A model generated the notes under the pieces. The model saw nothing but the letters and a program-made list of their open reading frames with translations, had not been told where the DNA came from and searched no databases. A program made the translations under genes and the position numbers. Positions 9,501 to 17,633 of a stretch of DNA of 64,000 nt are shown here, piece by piece (positions within the stretch are counted from its first letter, which is position 1; each line of letters starts with the position of its first letter). The DNA is from Flammeovirga sp. EKP202 (GTDB lineage: Bacteria > Bacteroidota > Bacteroidia > Cytophagales > Flammeovirgaceae). The DNA lies in NCBI RefSeq assembly GCF_014534745.1, contig NZ_JACVVP010000011.1:113627-177626 (forward strand), read 5' to 3'.

Positions 9501-9882
9501 CAAGCAAATGACAGATAATCAGAACAAATTTCAAGTAACAGGTTTAATAAAGGGAGATAGATTCCCTTCAAATGAAACATACCTTACGGATGCAGAAGAT
9601 AATAAGCTGTTTTTTGGAGTGTCTGGACCAGATGCGATGTTCAATGAAGCATTAGGTCCAATGACCGAATTGAATTTTGCAGGAAATGAAAGGATGCAGC
9701 AGTTTAATTTCTTTATTATTTTCAATGATGACGATACTTTTAAGGGTATTTCCTTAGGGAATGGTACTTGGTATGAGTTAGATGCTTGGAATAAGATATT
9801 TACCGATTTAAGCCCTAAAAATCAGAATACAGGAACAAATGTTACAAGAGATAAAGTACAGACAGATTATGACCCGGATTAG
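6538..9882 (+). CDS. RHS/YD-repeat protein, 5'-truncated, with unrecognised C-terminal tip
   Basis: RHS frame of at least 1114 residues. Coding-like sequence in the same frame begins upstream at about 6472 (..[17 protein letters not shown]..) after a stop at 6448, without an ATG. The gene therefore appears 5'-truncated and the ATG at 6538 may not be a natural start. YD repeats run from about residue 160 ([17 protein letters not shown]) to 800. The shell-end motif is [13 protein letters not shown] .. [17 protein letters not shown]. The tip from about residue 870 ([18 protein letters not shown] onward, about 245 residues) has no fold I recognise and is AT-rich, unlike the core. No promoter is visible. 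A signal peptide and the N-terminal region expected of Bacteroidetes RHS proteins (usually over 2000 residues) are missing. It is probably a silent cassette, or expressed only after recombination. Confidence 0.75.
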   Translation: MLQKRIKLYQGIELANKDLISYWPLHNAQLYSTAKRAGYPTRLELHNTDYLADSLGNRALFKRNDCPLTMLSYTYENRKGGIFDYDNGPLAEMIKNSVSNSYYASLCSINVYNHYTELIYAEAQQAFQQELERAKQEAINRCINNLSEQHIARIPQREHHYTLYYYDLVGNLIQTVPPKGVVYQDQGLGDHQLKTVYRYNALNQLIWQSTPDAGVTEFWYDRLGRLRFSQNAKQKEEGNFAYSKFDDLGRVIEAGQLSSTGSITVTEALIKAEVNNITFPSEGISQVTHTYYDHTEDLPASNRQVLREDADYEGLYLKNRVAWVKSNGSDNGISDEPAITVYDYDPHGNVKTIFQHNPEDTLTFRKVAYDYDLVSGNVNKVYFNKGLKDQFIHHYVYDADNRLMEVHTSRDGHQKVLEATYIYYPHGPLAQVILGNYNSQSVDYYYTLEGWIKGVNLGLSEDEPDAFAYALAYHNNDYQPIGSAMGSINSQLSTSPDRDLYNGNISQMITLLPQATGIVTDSLPTDVLSVHYQYDQLNRIRTASKEQEGEAHKQIASYSYDANGNLMTLHRNTLDEAEMHDLSYDYYPNTNRLKRVTNNATGVPDSTNIFHSQVNNNYIYDAIGNLIADRSEKVRIYWNIQGKVERSEHYAQVSDFLDTSGNFKTSPQDPQKTVKYRYDASGNRITKFVSTPDREINTLYVRDASGNIMGVYSDTLKKSEGEYIPLQLAEIPIYGSSRLGQYVPEDTLQTQLGLGHRRYELSNHLGNVLVTYSDAGHVLSYSDYYPFGLKITARNSGSEGYRYGFQGQETDSEVKGEGNSVNFKYRMHDPRIGRFFAIDPLTKSYPWNSPYAFSENRVIDSRELEGLERVSIHNYAFAPFDDFGGGFHGDGENRGFGDKVNPGSDLNEKFRIGSKVTLSLTGDADVKRQAYGSWSLWTGDADFSAAKFESFNYANGTMNYHYAGGNAEPLAILQPFVADIDVKLNITFKQMTDNQNKFQVTGLIKGDRFPSNETYLTDAEDNKLFFGVSGPDAMFNEALGPMTELNFAGNERMQQFNFFIIFNDDDTFKGISLGNGTWYELDAWNKIFTDLSPKNQNTGTNVTRDKVQTDYDPD

Positions 9883-10321
9883 TATGTTATTGTTTGTGTT
9901 TTTAAGTTGTGTAAACACAGAATCACCCAATGAATATGTTTTTTCAGAACCAACAGCCGATTGGTATGTGATAGTAAACGGCTGTAAGGATGGAGGAAAT
10001 TTTAATGAGGGTAATAAGCGAAGATTTGTTTTTCCTGAAAATGGGATACTCTTATCAAATATGAATGACTTTGATATTACTAAGAATGATGTTTTTTTAA
10101 TAGGAGAAAAGTCATTTGACCCAAATTCAGAGGACGAGAGATCCTATAAGTTGTGTTATCATATGATGTCTCGAAACTCTGGGTATGATAAAGAGGAATT
10201 TGATTTTTATTTTTTCAGAGTAGGGAAAACTTGTGATGATGAAAGTAATACAGGGTTAGATACTTTTTTTGATAACCTCTTGAATAAATTGAAAAAAGAT
10301 AAAGTACTATCTGTTAAGTAG
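9869..10321 (+). CDS. Small lipoprotein, candidate immunity protein for the second RHS tip
   Basis: I take the ATG at 9869 ([19 protein letters not shown]) because it gives a compact lipoprotein signal with lipobox FLSC; an in-frame ATG at 9839 would add ten residues before it. The gene overlaps the end of the RHS frame by 14 bases, a usual arrangement for effector/immunity pairs. The mature part (about 137 residues) is acidic, with [19 protein letters not shown], two further Cys ([13 protein letters not shown]) and a C-terminal helix ([16 protein letters not shown]). No family is recognised. An anchored, exported immunity protein would imply that the toxin acts in the periplasm or envelope (inference). 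Confidence 0.6.
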   Translation: MTRISMLLFVFLSCVNTESPNEYVFSEPTADWYVIVNGCKDGGNFNEGNKRRFVFPENGILLSNMNDFDITKNDVFLIGEKSFDPNSEDERSYKLCYHMMSRNSGYDKEEFDFYFFRVGKTCDDESNTGLDTFFDNLLNKLKKDKVLSVK

Positions 10322-10342
10322 AAAATATATATGAATTTAGAG

Positions 10343-10372
10343 AAGCCTTGCAGCAATGCTGGGCTTTTTTTA
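10343..10372 (+). terminator. Rho-independent terminator after the RHS/immunity pair
   Basis: Stem AAGCC..CAGC / GCTG..GGCTT followed by a seven-T run, 20 bases after the lipoprotein stop. Confidence 0.75.
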
Positions 10373-10435
10373 TTTACCGATGTTTTCTTGAAAGAACTGA
10401 TTGAATTTCCCCACTGTTCTAAGTCTATCTCCACT

Positions 10436-10541
10436 GTTCGTAATGTTAAGTGCTAGTGTCATTACGAACTATATTATTGTTTAAGTTTCCAAACTTATAA
10501 CAACAAACCAAGCCAATCTACCCCACAAGTAGATTGGCTTG
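10436..10541 (+). repeat. RHS-island boundary unit E: two stem-loops and terminator hairpin
   Basis: Perfect 10-bp stem GTTCGTAATG / CATTACGAAC (10436-10469), palindrome TAAGTTT-CC-AAACTTA (10482-10497) and hairpin CAAGCCAATCTA / TAGATTGGCTTG (10509-10541) followed by TTT. Order, spacing and the last stem are as in unit B. The 550-bp gap 10322-10871 holds this unit, unit F and the terminators. On its minus strand, 10555-10625 reads as a short open stretch (MIEQFLDRVVRDFKTKQTYS) that may be the tail of a lost gene. Confidence 0.6.
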
Positions 10542-10625
10542 TTTCATTATGAAGAATACGTCTGCTTAGTTTTAAAATCCCTCACCACCCTATCCAAAAA
10601 TTGTTCAATCATTTTTCTATTACCT

Positions 10626-10732
10626 CCCACACTGTTCTCAGTATTAAGCCGTAGGCGTTACTTAGAATTATCATAAGTTTTCAACTTATCACAACAGAAC
10701 ACCAACCCCTAAAAAAAAGCTTGTGGGGGTAT
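10626..10732 (+). repeat. RHS-island boundary unit F, right edge of the island
   Basis: GTTCTCAGTATTAAG and GTAGGCGTTACTTAGAAT (as in unit A), then the palindrome ATAAGTT-TTC-AACTTAT at 10673-10689, identical to unit A, then a weak hairpin ACCCCT / TGGGGGT with T's (10702-10734). It closes the RHS island; nothing RHS-like follows it. Confidence 0.55.
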
Positions 10733-10804
10733 TTTATCATTGGTCTCACTTTCCAACTCAAAGTCAATAGACTAGATGTATTGACAATTTAACGAAATAA
10801 AAAA

Positions 10805-10833
10805 TCCCTCCTAGTCTAAAAGTCTAGGAGGGA
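10805..10833 (-). terminator. Terminator of the GH86-GH2 operon
   Basis: Arms TCCCTCCTAG / CTAGGAGGGA form a perfect 10-bp stem. Read on the minus strand it is followed by a T-run (TTTTTTATT), placing it about 40 bases after the GH2 stop. Confidence 0.85.
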
Positions 10834-10871
10834 AACACAATTTATGAAATGAAATATTATTACTATTTTTC

Positions 10872-13787
10872 TTATAATTCTTTTGCAGAGGTATTCGCTT
10901 TGATCTGTCTTAATTCAAATCCGTTTAAAACCACTGGAACATCTTGTGCATGATTTTGTAATGTTAATTTTACATCACCACTTCCATCAGAAGTAATCAC
11001 AAATTTTGCTTTGGCAGGGTAGAGGTTACCTAGTTTGGTACCACTTGTGGGTTCAATAGCGTTTACAACGGTTCTTTTACCTTTGCTGTCATTTGCAACA
11101 ATTTGATATGTGTTTAACTTCTTCTCTAAAATTGCCGTTCCTTTTACTCTTGCGAGTACTTTAATCGAATGATGGTAAGTAATAATTTCGTAAGTACCCT
11201 TTGGTAAGTTTTTGAATGTAACTTCCAACTGATCATCACCTTTTACCTTCACTGCATCCATGGCTAAGTATGGTTGATTACCTAATAACCCAAAAGCAGT
11301 ATTCCACTCTAATTTTCCATTTTTAGCACTGACTAAAACTTCAGCATTATCATATTCTTTTAAAGTGTAAGCAGAATTTGATGTGCCATCCCAACGGTTC
11401 CACCCGAATTGTAATAACTGATCATCTCCACCCATATCCACTTTTACGATAGGATAGTTTAATGCCTCTTTGATTCGTTGTTGACGAATATCTTTATTGT
11501 AAGACACTGTTTTACTTTCAATCGTTGCAGGCTTTAAGCCTTTTGCTTTAGCGGTGATTTTAAATGAACCTTCTTTTAAAGTAGATCGTAATACAATAGA
11601 AGCTGTACCCCAATAGGCTTTGTTTGGATTTGCTCCAATTTCAGCATCTCCTACAAGGATACCTTCACCTTCAATTTTAAATGAAACCATCGATTCATTA
11701 TTGACAACGTGGTTTCCATTTTTATCCAAGATATATGCTCTTACCATTCTCATGTCTGAACCACTTGCAAGGATAGGGGTGTTTTGCTCTTCAATTTCTA
11801 ATTTCAATTGATAAGCTTTACCGTATTTGTTGAGGGTGAAATCAGCCACTTCAACACCTCTGATAAATCCTTTCGCTTTCAAATCACCTTTCTCTTCATT
11901 CAGTAAGAAAGTATAGGAAGGTGAATTACAGTGGCTTCTGTTAGGATCATCATCCGGCTTCTGCTTTGCTACTAATTTACCGTTGTTATAAAGTTCTACC
12001 TCATCGCAGTTACTGAAAACCACTACTTTATTGTCTCTACTAGCTCGTTCATCTCCGATATAAACCATTGGTGTAGTGGTCATTTCAGACTTGTACCAGA
12101 AGTTGACCGGATTTGGAACTCTGTAAATAGAGAAAGGTCTTCTCGGTTGCATTCCCCAATCTTTTTGGAAAGAGAAATAATCGTGAGCGGTCCAAAGTGC
12201 TACACCAAAACGATTGGCTGAAGCTTTTGATTTCGATACTTCGAATTGGTTCTTCAAAGCATCATAAGATGAACCGTGTTCACATAAGAAAGAGAAATCA
12301 TTTTCAGTAACTGGCATATTTTGATAATCCATTGGAGTATAGATATCACAAATACCCGAGTGAACAGGCCCTGTCCAAGGCGCACCGTTTGAACCTGTCA
12401 TTCTTGTAGGATCTTCCTCTTTACAAGCATAATGTAATCTCTCTACGGGACCTCTATGGTTTAATCCGCCACTCCACATCAGAATGGAAGGGTTGTTTCT
12501 ATGATTACGAATCATAATTCTTGTCGCCAACTCTAGATTATCAAACCATTCTCCTTCCACAAAATGAATCCATGAAGGAGCTTCTTCAATCAATAGAATT
12601 CCTAACTCATCACATGCTTCAATAAATGAATTATCATGAGGGTAGTGTGCTAAGCGCACTACATTATAACCTGTTTCTTTTAGCTGTTCAGCATCTTTTC
12701 GGTGTAAACTATTGGCAACGGCATCACCTACAAACGGGTATTGCTGATGCTTGTTTACTCCAATTAATTCTACAGGCGTACCGTTAAGTACAAAGCCTTT
12801 TCCGTCAATGAATTCGAATTTTCTTACCCCTAATGGATTTTCTACCATATCCATCAATTGATTGTCTTGGTATACTAAAGTTTGTACTCTATATAAGTAA
12901 GGGTCATCAATGGACCATAGATGAAGGTTTTCAGTAATACCCGTTGTTTGTTGGAATGTATGATCGCTATTAGCCGATATTTTATGTTGATCAACGGCTT
13001 TAGCAATCACATAACCGTCCTTATCAACGATACGTTGTTCAATTTTAGCAGCAACGGCAGTATTTTGCTCATTTCTTACCGTGGATCTGATATTGATTGT
13101 TGCATTATTTTTAGATACCGTAGGTGTAGTAATAAAAATACCTGCATATTTATCTTCCCAATTGAAGGTGATGTTCAATGGGTTTTTTACCACTAAATAA
13201 ACATCTCTGTATAAGCCACTAAATAAAATATAATCTCTTCGATCTCCATCAGGTGGGATATTAGGATTTAATCTATTGTCTACGCTTAATACAATTGTGT
13301 TGGGTTTACCGTCTTTATGGACAAAATTAGTAACATCAAAATGGAAGGGTGTAAAACCACTGACCATATCTTCTCCTACATACTTTCCATTGATCCAAAG
13401 CTTCGTATGCTGATGAGCTCCTTCAAACTCTAAGAATACTTTTTGACTGGCGTTCGCTTCTACCTTTAATTCTTTTCTATACCAACCAATATAACGGTGG
13501 AACGTTTTCTGGAAAGAGGAATCCGTACTGTTGTCTAACTCGTTTGAAGACAGTTTCATACTGTGAGGTACATTGACCTTTTCCCATTTAGAATCGTCAA
13601 AAGCAGTAGTAGTCACTACATTTTCATCTTGTTCACCTCTGTAAAAAGACCATTGCTCATTAATGTCCAACTTTACTCTAGATTGCTGGAGTTCAATAGT
13701 TGTTTGTGCAAAAAGGTTAGAACAGAAAAGAATGCTACCGATCAGTAGCATCCCTCTGAAAAACCCTAAGGGTTTGTTTGTTTTCAT
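10872..13787 (-). CDS. Secreted glycoside hydrolase family 2 protein with C-terminal malectin-like region
   Basis: 971 residues: signal peptide (LLIGSILFCSNLFAQ), GH2 sugar-binding jelly-roll (about 35-205, WYRKELKV, HTKLWINGKYVG, SGLYRDVYL), Ig-like domain (210-325), TIM barrel (325-600, NGTPVELIGVNKHQQYP, YNVVRLAHYPHD), then Ig-like domains and a malectin-like domain (about 780-965). The nucleophile is probably Glu503 (FLCEHG). The acid/base segment, normally W-S-x-G-N-E, reads WSGGLNHRG at 438-446, with no Glu at the usual place, so activity is uncertain or relies on another residue. GH2 members in agar/porphyran loci are mostly exo-beta-galactosidases. It is co-transcribed with the GH86 gene: its ATG is one base past the GH86 stop. 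No T9SS tail is seen, so it is probably periplasmic. Confidence 0.88.
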   Translation of the reverse strand: MKTNKPLGFFRGMLLIGSILFCSNLFAQTTIELQQSRVKLDINEQWSFYRGEQDENVVTTTAFDDSKWEKVNVPHSMKLSSNELDNSTDSSFQKTFHRYIGWYRKELKVEANASQKVFLEFEGAHQHTKLWINGKYVGEDMVSGFTPFHFDVTNFVHKDGKPNTIVLSVDNRLNPNIPPDGDRRDYILFSGLYRDVYLVVKNPLNITFNWEDKYAGIFITTPTVSKNNATINIRSTVRNEQNTAVAAKIEQRIVDKDGYVIAKAVDQHKISANSDHTFQQTTGITENLHLWSIDDPYLYRVQTLVYQDNQLMDMVENPLGVRKFEFIDGKGFVLNGTPVELIGVNKHQQYPFVGDAVANSLHRKDAEQLKETGYNVVRLAHYPHDNSFIEACDELGILLIEEAPSWIHFVEGEWFDNLELATRIMIRNHRNNPSILMWSGGLNHRGPVERLHYACKEEDPTRMTGSNGAPWTGPVHSGICDIYTPMDYQNMPVTENDFSFLCEHGSSYDALKNQFEVSKSKASANRFGVALWTAHDYFSFQKDWGMQPRRPFSIYRVPNPVNFWYKSEMTTTPMVYIGDERASRDNKVVVFSNCDEVELYNNGKLVAKQKPDDDPNRSHCNSPSYTFLLNEEKGDLKAKGFIRGVEVADFTLNKYGKAYQLKLEIEEQNTPILASGSDMRMVRAYILDKNGNHVVNNESMVSFKIEGEGILVGDAEIGANPNKAYWGTASIVLRSTLKEGSFKITAKAKGLKPATIESKTVSYNKDIRQQRIKEALNYPIVKVDMGGDDQLLQFGWNRWDGTSNSAYTLKEYDNAEVLVSAKNGKLEWNTAFGLLGNQPYLAMDAVKVKGDDQLEVTFKNLPKGTYEIITYHHSIKVLARVKGTAILEKKLNTYQIVANDSKGKRTVVNAIEPTSGTKLGNLYPAKAKFVITSDGSGDVKLTLQNHAQDVPVVLNGFELRQIKANTSAKEL

Positions 13788-13788
13788 T

Positions 13789-16683
13789 TTATTGTATTAG
13801 AATTTTTTTAATGAAATTTTCTTTTTCACCATACACTCTAATCAGATAAATCCCCTTAGAGTAGTGGTCTGTTAGTTTGAAGTTTACCTGAGTGTTTGGA
13901 ACCGGGTAGTCAAATTGATCAAACAATTTTCCTTTTGTATCCATTACCTCAATTTTATAAATTTTACTATTGCCTTTGATGCCCATCAACTGTTGATTTG
14001 TTGTAGGGTTAGGGAAAATAGTAATGTTTTCTTCATTATTTAAGTCATCTCCAATCGATAAAATAGGGTTAAACTCAAACTCTGTCATTATTGCTTCAGC
14101 AAGGCTCGTATATGTATTTGACTTTAAGACCTTCGCGACTACCTCAACATTTTCATAATTGAGTGGTTCAGCAAAAACATTTAGATCTACACTGATATTG
14201 CCAGTACCTTTTGCTACATTGACTTTCGCTTGCCCTAATAAGAAGGCATCACCCCACAATTCCACAATAATATCTCTATCATCAGAAGTAGTGTAAGTTA
14301 AATCAAAGGTGTTGACTTCTCCCATTTTGATTTCTGTATTATTAGAAGTAAATGAGATAGCCTCAGAAAGTGTTTGACCGTTATTGATTTCAATAAAGTC
14401 AATCACTGATGTGCCCATTTCTGATAGCATTTGAATCGGATATTGACCTGCGGGAAGTTCTAATGTGGTTTCGCTGATAGTTTGATCCACATTGTTCAGC
14501 GTAATTATTTCCCCTAGTGCTTCATTATTTGAAGTAATGGAAACTTTCGCATTGTCGGTTGTACTTTTTCCTGAAAGAGAAAGTGTGTAAGTGGCATTTT
14601 CAGGTACATCAATGCTGTAAGAAGTCCACTCTCCCTCTTCAAGAATGATATCGAAGTTGGAGTCATTTTTTTGAATATTGACGCCTTCTGATAAACGGTA
14701 TTGCTTTGAATTATTAATGTCGTCCAGAGAGAAGTAACCAATACCTTGACCACCAATATCAAAATCTTCTGCCTCAATTTTCTGAGGTAATTGGTAGTTA
14801 CTTCCATTGAAAGGGAATCTATTTCCTAAAGTATGAATACTATTTACGGAAAGAACTACAGAACTCACAGTACCACCCTCATCACTAAATTTCAACTCTA
14901 CCGTATTATTAGCTTTCAATAATTGGTAAGGAATCGGCACTTCAATGACCCCAAAGAAGTCTTCTCTGTCTGCCTGATCATAACCTTTCCAATTTTCAAG
15001 GGCATTGATTTTTACACCATTGATTTTCACCATTGGTTTTTTAGACATTTCATGCTTTCTACCGATAGCCATCCTCAACCTTGCTTCACCCTCCGTAGAA
15101 AGTTCATTAACATCATTGAAGTCAAATTCCATAGTATTGTTGGCTTCAATCTCTTGCATGTAGGTCTTAGAGTAATATTCTTTCCTTACAGCTTTTTGAC
15201 TAAATGTTACTTCACGGTCAAGTGTATAAGTCAGCACTACTGTTTCATGAGGTTCAATTGTTATGCTTGATGGAATTTCAGTTAAGTCCTCATCATTGTA
15301 AATCGGGTTTTCATTTTGGTAGATCTTTAAACTTCTCTTGTTTACGTTTTGAAAATTTCCCATTGAAGAAACAAACTGAAGAGCGACATCTTGGTTCTCT
15401 GTATCTATATTATTCAAACAGATGTACGCAGTTTTTCCATCTACAAAAGCTTGTACAAATACATCAGGATTCGATGAAGAACATCGGACACGTTTACCTT
15501 GAACATTATCCCAAAGATTGAAGAAATCTTTTTTGGCTGTTAGTTCAAATTCAGTTGGTACTCCATTTACAACAGAAGATTTCACCGGACGCCATAAATC
15601 AGCACCATAAGGTTCAAAATTGCTACCCCAATGCCAAGGTGATTTACCCGTGATAAATGGAATAGAAATCATCAATCGATCTTCCCTATCCATCAAACCA
15701 AAAATCATGTGGTTGATAGAGCGTACTGTTTGAATGCTTTCAATATCTGTGTAAGTATCACCAAAACCTTTTGAGATACCTCCATATTCAGTAATAGCAT
15801 GAGGCTTGATTTCATTCCATTTGATATAACTGTAGGTTTCAATCAAATCAAGAATAGCATCAGCATTACTACCAGATCTTTCAGTATCTTGACCTGTTAC
15901 ATTAATACCATCATATAAGTGCGTAGAGAAACCGTCCATATAGTCACCTGCCACATCCATGAACATTTTCATACGAGTTTGCCAATGTTCGAAGTCCCAA
16001 AGTTCCATTGATGGCCAAGCAGAAGAGTAACCTATTACTTTTGTATCAACTCCTTGCTCATCAAAAGCTTTACCGATTTCTTTAAAATATTCAGCCGTTT
16101 TTCTTCTTACTTCTGCTTCAGTATACTTTCCATTTTCCTGGTACTCATCTGCATGAACAAATGGTTCATTGACCGGTTCATAATACATTGGACGAGTAGC
16201 ATCTTCATAAAAGTGTTTGAAATATTGTGCAGCAAATTGTCCCGCTTCTTCTGTATTCATCTCCATTCGGATCATAGCGGCTGGGTGATCTGTCACTACA
16301 AGCTGACGTGAAATGTGTTTATAATAATCTTGTTGTTTGGTGTAATTGATATTGTTGATTCCTTCTTTTTCAACCTGTGAGGCAATAGGGAAAACATTAT
16401 TTTTACTGATATAATCTTTATATCTACCAAAAGCACCCCAAAATGATCGGCCTTGTGTAAGCCCCCAATTATTGATGACCTCCATATCTTCATCATTAAG
16501 GTCTTTGTTTGCGACCATGTGCATATTGAAGTATTTTTTTCGATCCAATTCAGACACATCTTCTAAGTAGCGTTGTGTTTGAAAGTCGACGGAAACTGCG
16601 GTTTGAGCAAATGATTCCTGTGTGTACAACATTACAGAAACACATGCTAAAACCTTGCATATTGGTTGGTAATATCTTTTCAT
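13789..16683 (-). CDS. GH86 beta-agarase/porphyranase with CBM6-like and T9SS sorting domains
   Basis: 964 residues: signal peptide to about residue 27 (ESFAQ), then a GH86 TIM barrel (about 30-410) starting VDFQTQRYLEDVSELDRKKYFNMH, typical of GH86. The catalytic pair is visible as Glu173 (MYYEPVNEPF, acid/base) and Glu299 (HAITEYGG, nucleophile). Beta-sandwich domains follow, then a CBM6-like domain (about 635-770, QKIEAEDFDIGGQGIGY .. YSIDVPENATYTLSLS). The C-terminal T9SS type A sorting domain is ITIFPNPTTNQQ .. GIYLIRVYGEKENFIKKI. GH86 enzymes are endo-beta-agarases or endo-beta-porphyranases that cut red-algal galactan; which of the two cannot be told here. It is probably exported to the cell surface by T9SS. 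First gene of a two-gene operon with the GH2 gene. Confidence 0.93.
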   Translation of the reverse strand: MKRYYQPICKVLACVSVMLYTQESFAQTAVSVDFQTQRYLEDVSELDRKKYFNMHMVANKDLNDEDMEVINNWGLTQGRSFWGAFGRYKDYISKNNVFPIASQVEKEGINNINYTKQQDYYKHISRQLVVTDHPAAMIRMEMNTEEAGQFAAQYFKHFYEDATRPMYYEPVNEPFVHADEYQENGKYTEAEVRRKTAEYFKEIGKAFDEQGVDTKVIGYSSAWPSMELWDFEHWQTRMKMFMDVAGDYMDGFSTHLYDGINVTGQDTERSGSNADAILDLIETYSYIKWNEIKPHAITEYGGISKGFGDTYTDIESIQTVRSINHMIFGLMDREDRLMISIPFITGKSPWHWGSNFEPYGADLWRPVKSSVVNGVPTEFELTAKKDFFNLWDNVQGKRVRCSSSNPDVFVQAFVDGKTAYICLNNIDTENQDVALQFVSSMGNFQNVNKRSLKIYQNENPIYNDEDLTEIPSSITIEPHETVVLTYTLDREVTFSQKAVRKEYYSKTYMQEIEANNTMEFDFNDVNELSTEGEARLRMAIGRKHEMSKKPMVKINGVKINALENWKGYDQADREDFFGVIEVPIPYQLLKANNTVELKFSDEGGTVSSVVLSVNSIHTLGNRFPFNGSNYQLPQKIEAEDFDIGGQGIGYFSLDDINNSKQYRLSEGVNIQKNDSNFDIILEEGEWTSYSIDVPENATYTLSLSGKSTTDNAKVSITSNNEALGEIITLNNVDQTISETTLELPAGQYPIQMLSEMGTSVIDFIEINNGQTLSEAISFTSNNTEIKMGEVNTFDLTYTTSDDRDIIVELWGDAFLLGQAKVNVAKGTGNISVDLNVFAEPLNYENVEVVAKVLKSNTYTSLAEAIMTEFEFNPILSIGDDLNNEENITIFPNPTTNQQLMGIKGNSKIYKIEVMDTKGKLFDQFDYPVPNTQVNFKLTDHYSKGIYLIRVYGEKENFIKKILIQ

Positions 16684-16715
16684 CTTAGATTGCTAATTAG
16701 TAATAATTCATATTT

Positions 16716-16723
16716 CAAATATA
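16716..16723 (-). promoter_or_regulatory. Candidate promoter box of the GH86-GH2 operon
   Basis: On the minus strand TATATTTG matches TAnnTTTG and lies 33 bases before the GH86 ATG. No GAAGTAG operator repeats, such as those of the PUL at 48-63 kb, are seen in this region. Confidence 0.4.
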
Positions 16724-17012
16724 CAGCTTCACGGAAGGGTAGTGAGGTATAATTTTTATGAAATTGAGGGGGTAATTATAGAATATAAGGCCTTAGGCTG
16801 TTTAAAAACGAAGATTTTTTCCAATTCATACGTTTACAGAATTCACTTTAGAGTACGCTAGGTTAACAGCGTAAATAGAGCCCAATATCAAAAAGTAGGG
16901 ATTCCTTTTCTTTCTATATTAAAAATAACCGCTAATAAATACTATATACATTTTCGGAAATGATGAACAAATACGGTGTAGTAAACAAAATTATTATCAA
17001 CTCTTTATTAAT

Positions 17013-17389
17013 GTATTTTAAACTAAGTTTTTGAATATTTAGAAATCAGGAGATTTCTGATGATCTGAAGGACACGAATGACGTTAACGCTTAACATTCG
17101 CGCCATTGAGCTTTCTACCATTTTAATTTGATAGTACTTCCCTCGGCCTTTAAGGGAAAAGCGTGAAGACTTTAATGAATAGTACCGTTCAAAATGATTT
17201 TGCTGTCTGAGCATCTTAAAACGATGAAGTTTTGATGGAGTTATCCTTTCAATAGGCGAAAGGAATGGAATTTAGTTTTTGACTTCTAAGCCTTGAATTT
17301 TTTGCTTCGTTTTTGTGTTTAGACAAAAATGAAAAAGAAGGAAGTTTGAAAGTAGATCCTATAAATATTTGTAGAAAGTTTACAATGTA
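17013..17389 (+). mobile_element. MITE-like element, copy 1 (degenerate ends)
   Basis: Same internal sequence as copies 2 to 4: AGAAATC..GATTTCT hairpin, TGATCTGAAGGACACGAATG, GGGAAAAGCG, TTTTTGCTTCGTTTTTGTGT and GAAGGAAGTTTGAAAG. The left end is TTTTAAACTAAGTTTTTG. At the right end about 25 bases are missing between GTAGAAAG and TTTACAATGTA. Nothing else is recognised in the 950-bp gap 16684-17633. Confidence 0.65.
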
Positions 17390-17591
17390 GTTAATGGGTT
17401 ATAAGCAATTCTAGTGGGTAAAATATCGAAAATAGAGCTTGCAATATTATACTATGTCATTTCTATTGAAAACTGCAATGTTAATCAGTACTACAAAATC
17501 AAAAATCACGAAAATAAAAGTGGCTTTTGATCTCTAGAAAAATGGAAATACCAAAGCCAGTCAATGCTTAACCTTTAGTGTATAAAAAAAA

Positions 17592-17617
17592 TCCTTCGCC
17601 TATTAATTGACGAAGGA
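17592..17617 (-). terminator. Terminator after the M1 aminopeptidase gene
   Basis: Stem TCCTTCG / CGAAGGA, followed on the minus strand by a T-run (TTTTTTTTATA). It lies just past the peptidase stop at 17634. Confidence 0.75.
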
Positions 17618-17633
17618 AAATCTGAAAAACTTA

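Noticed and set aside
17023..17214. Frame conserved between MITE copies 1 and 3 (..MVESS.ARMLSV..)
   Set aside because: In copy 2 the same frame is broken by a stop and copies 4 to 6 lack it, so the likeness reflects DNA repeat identity, not selection on a protein.
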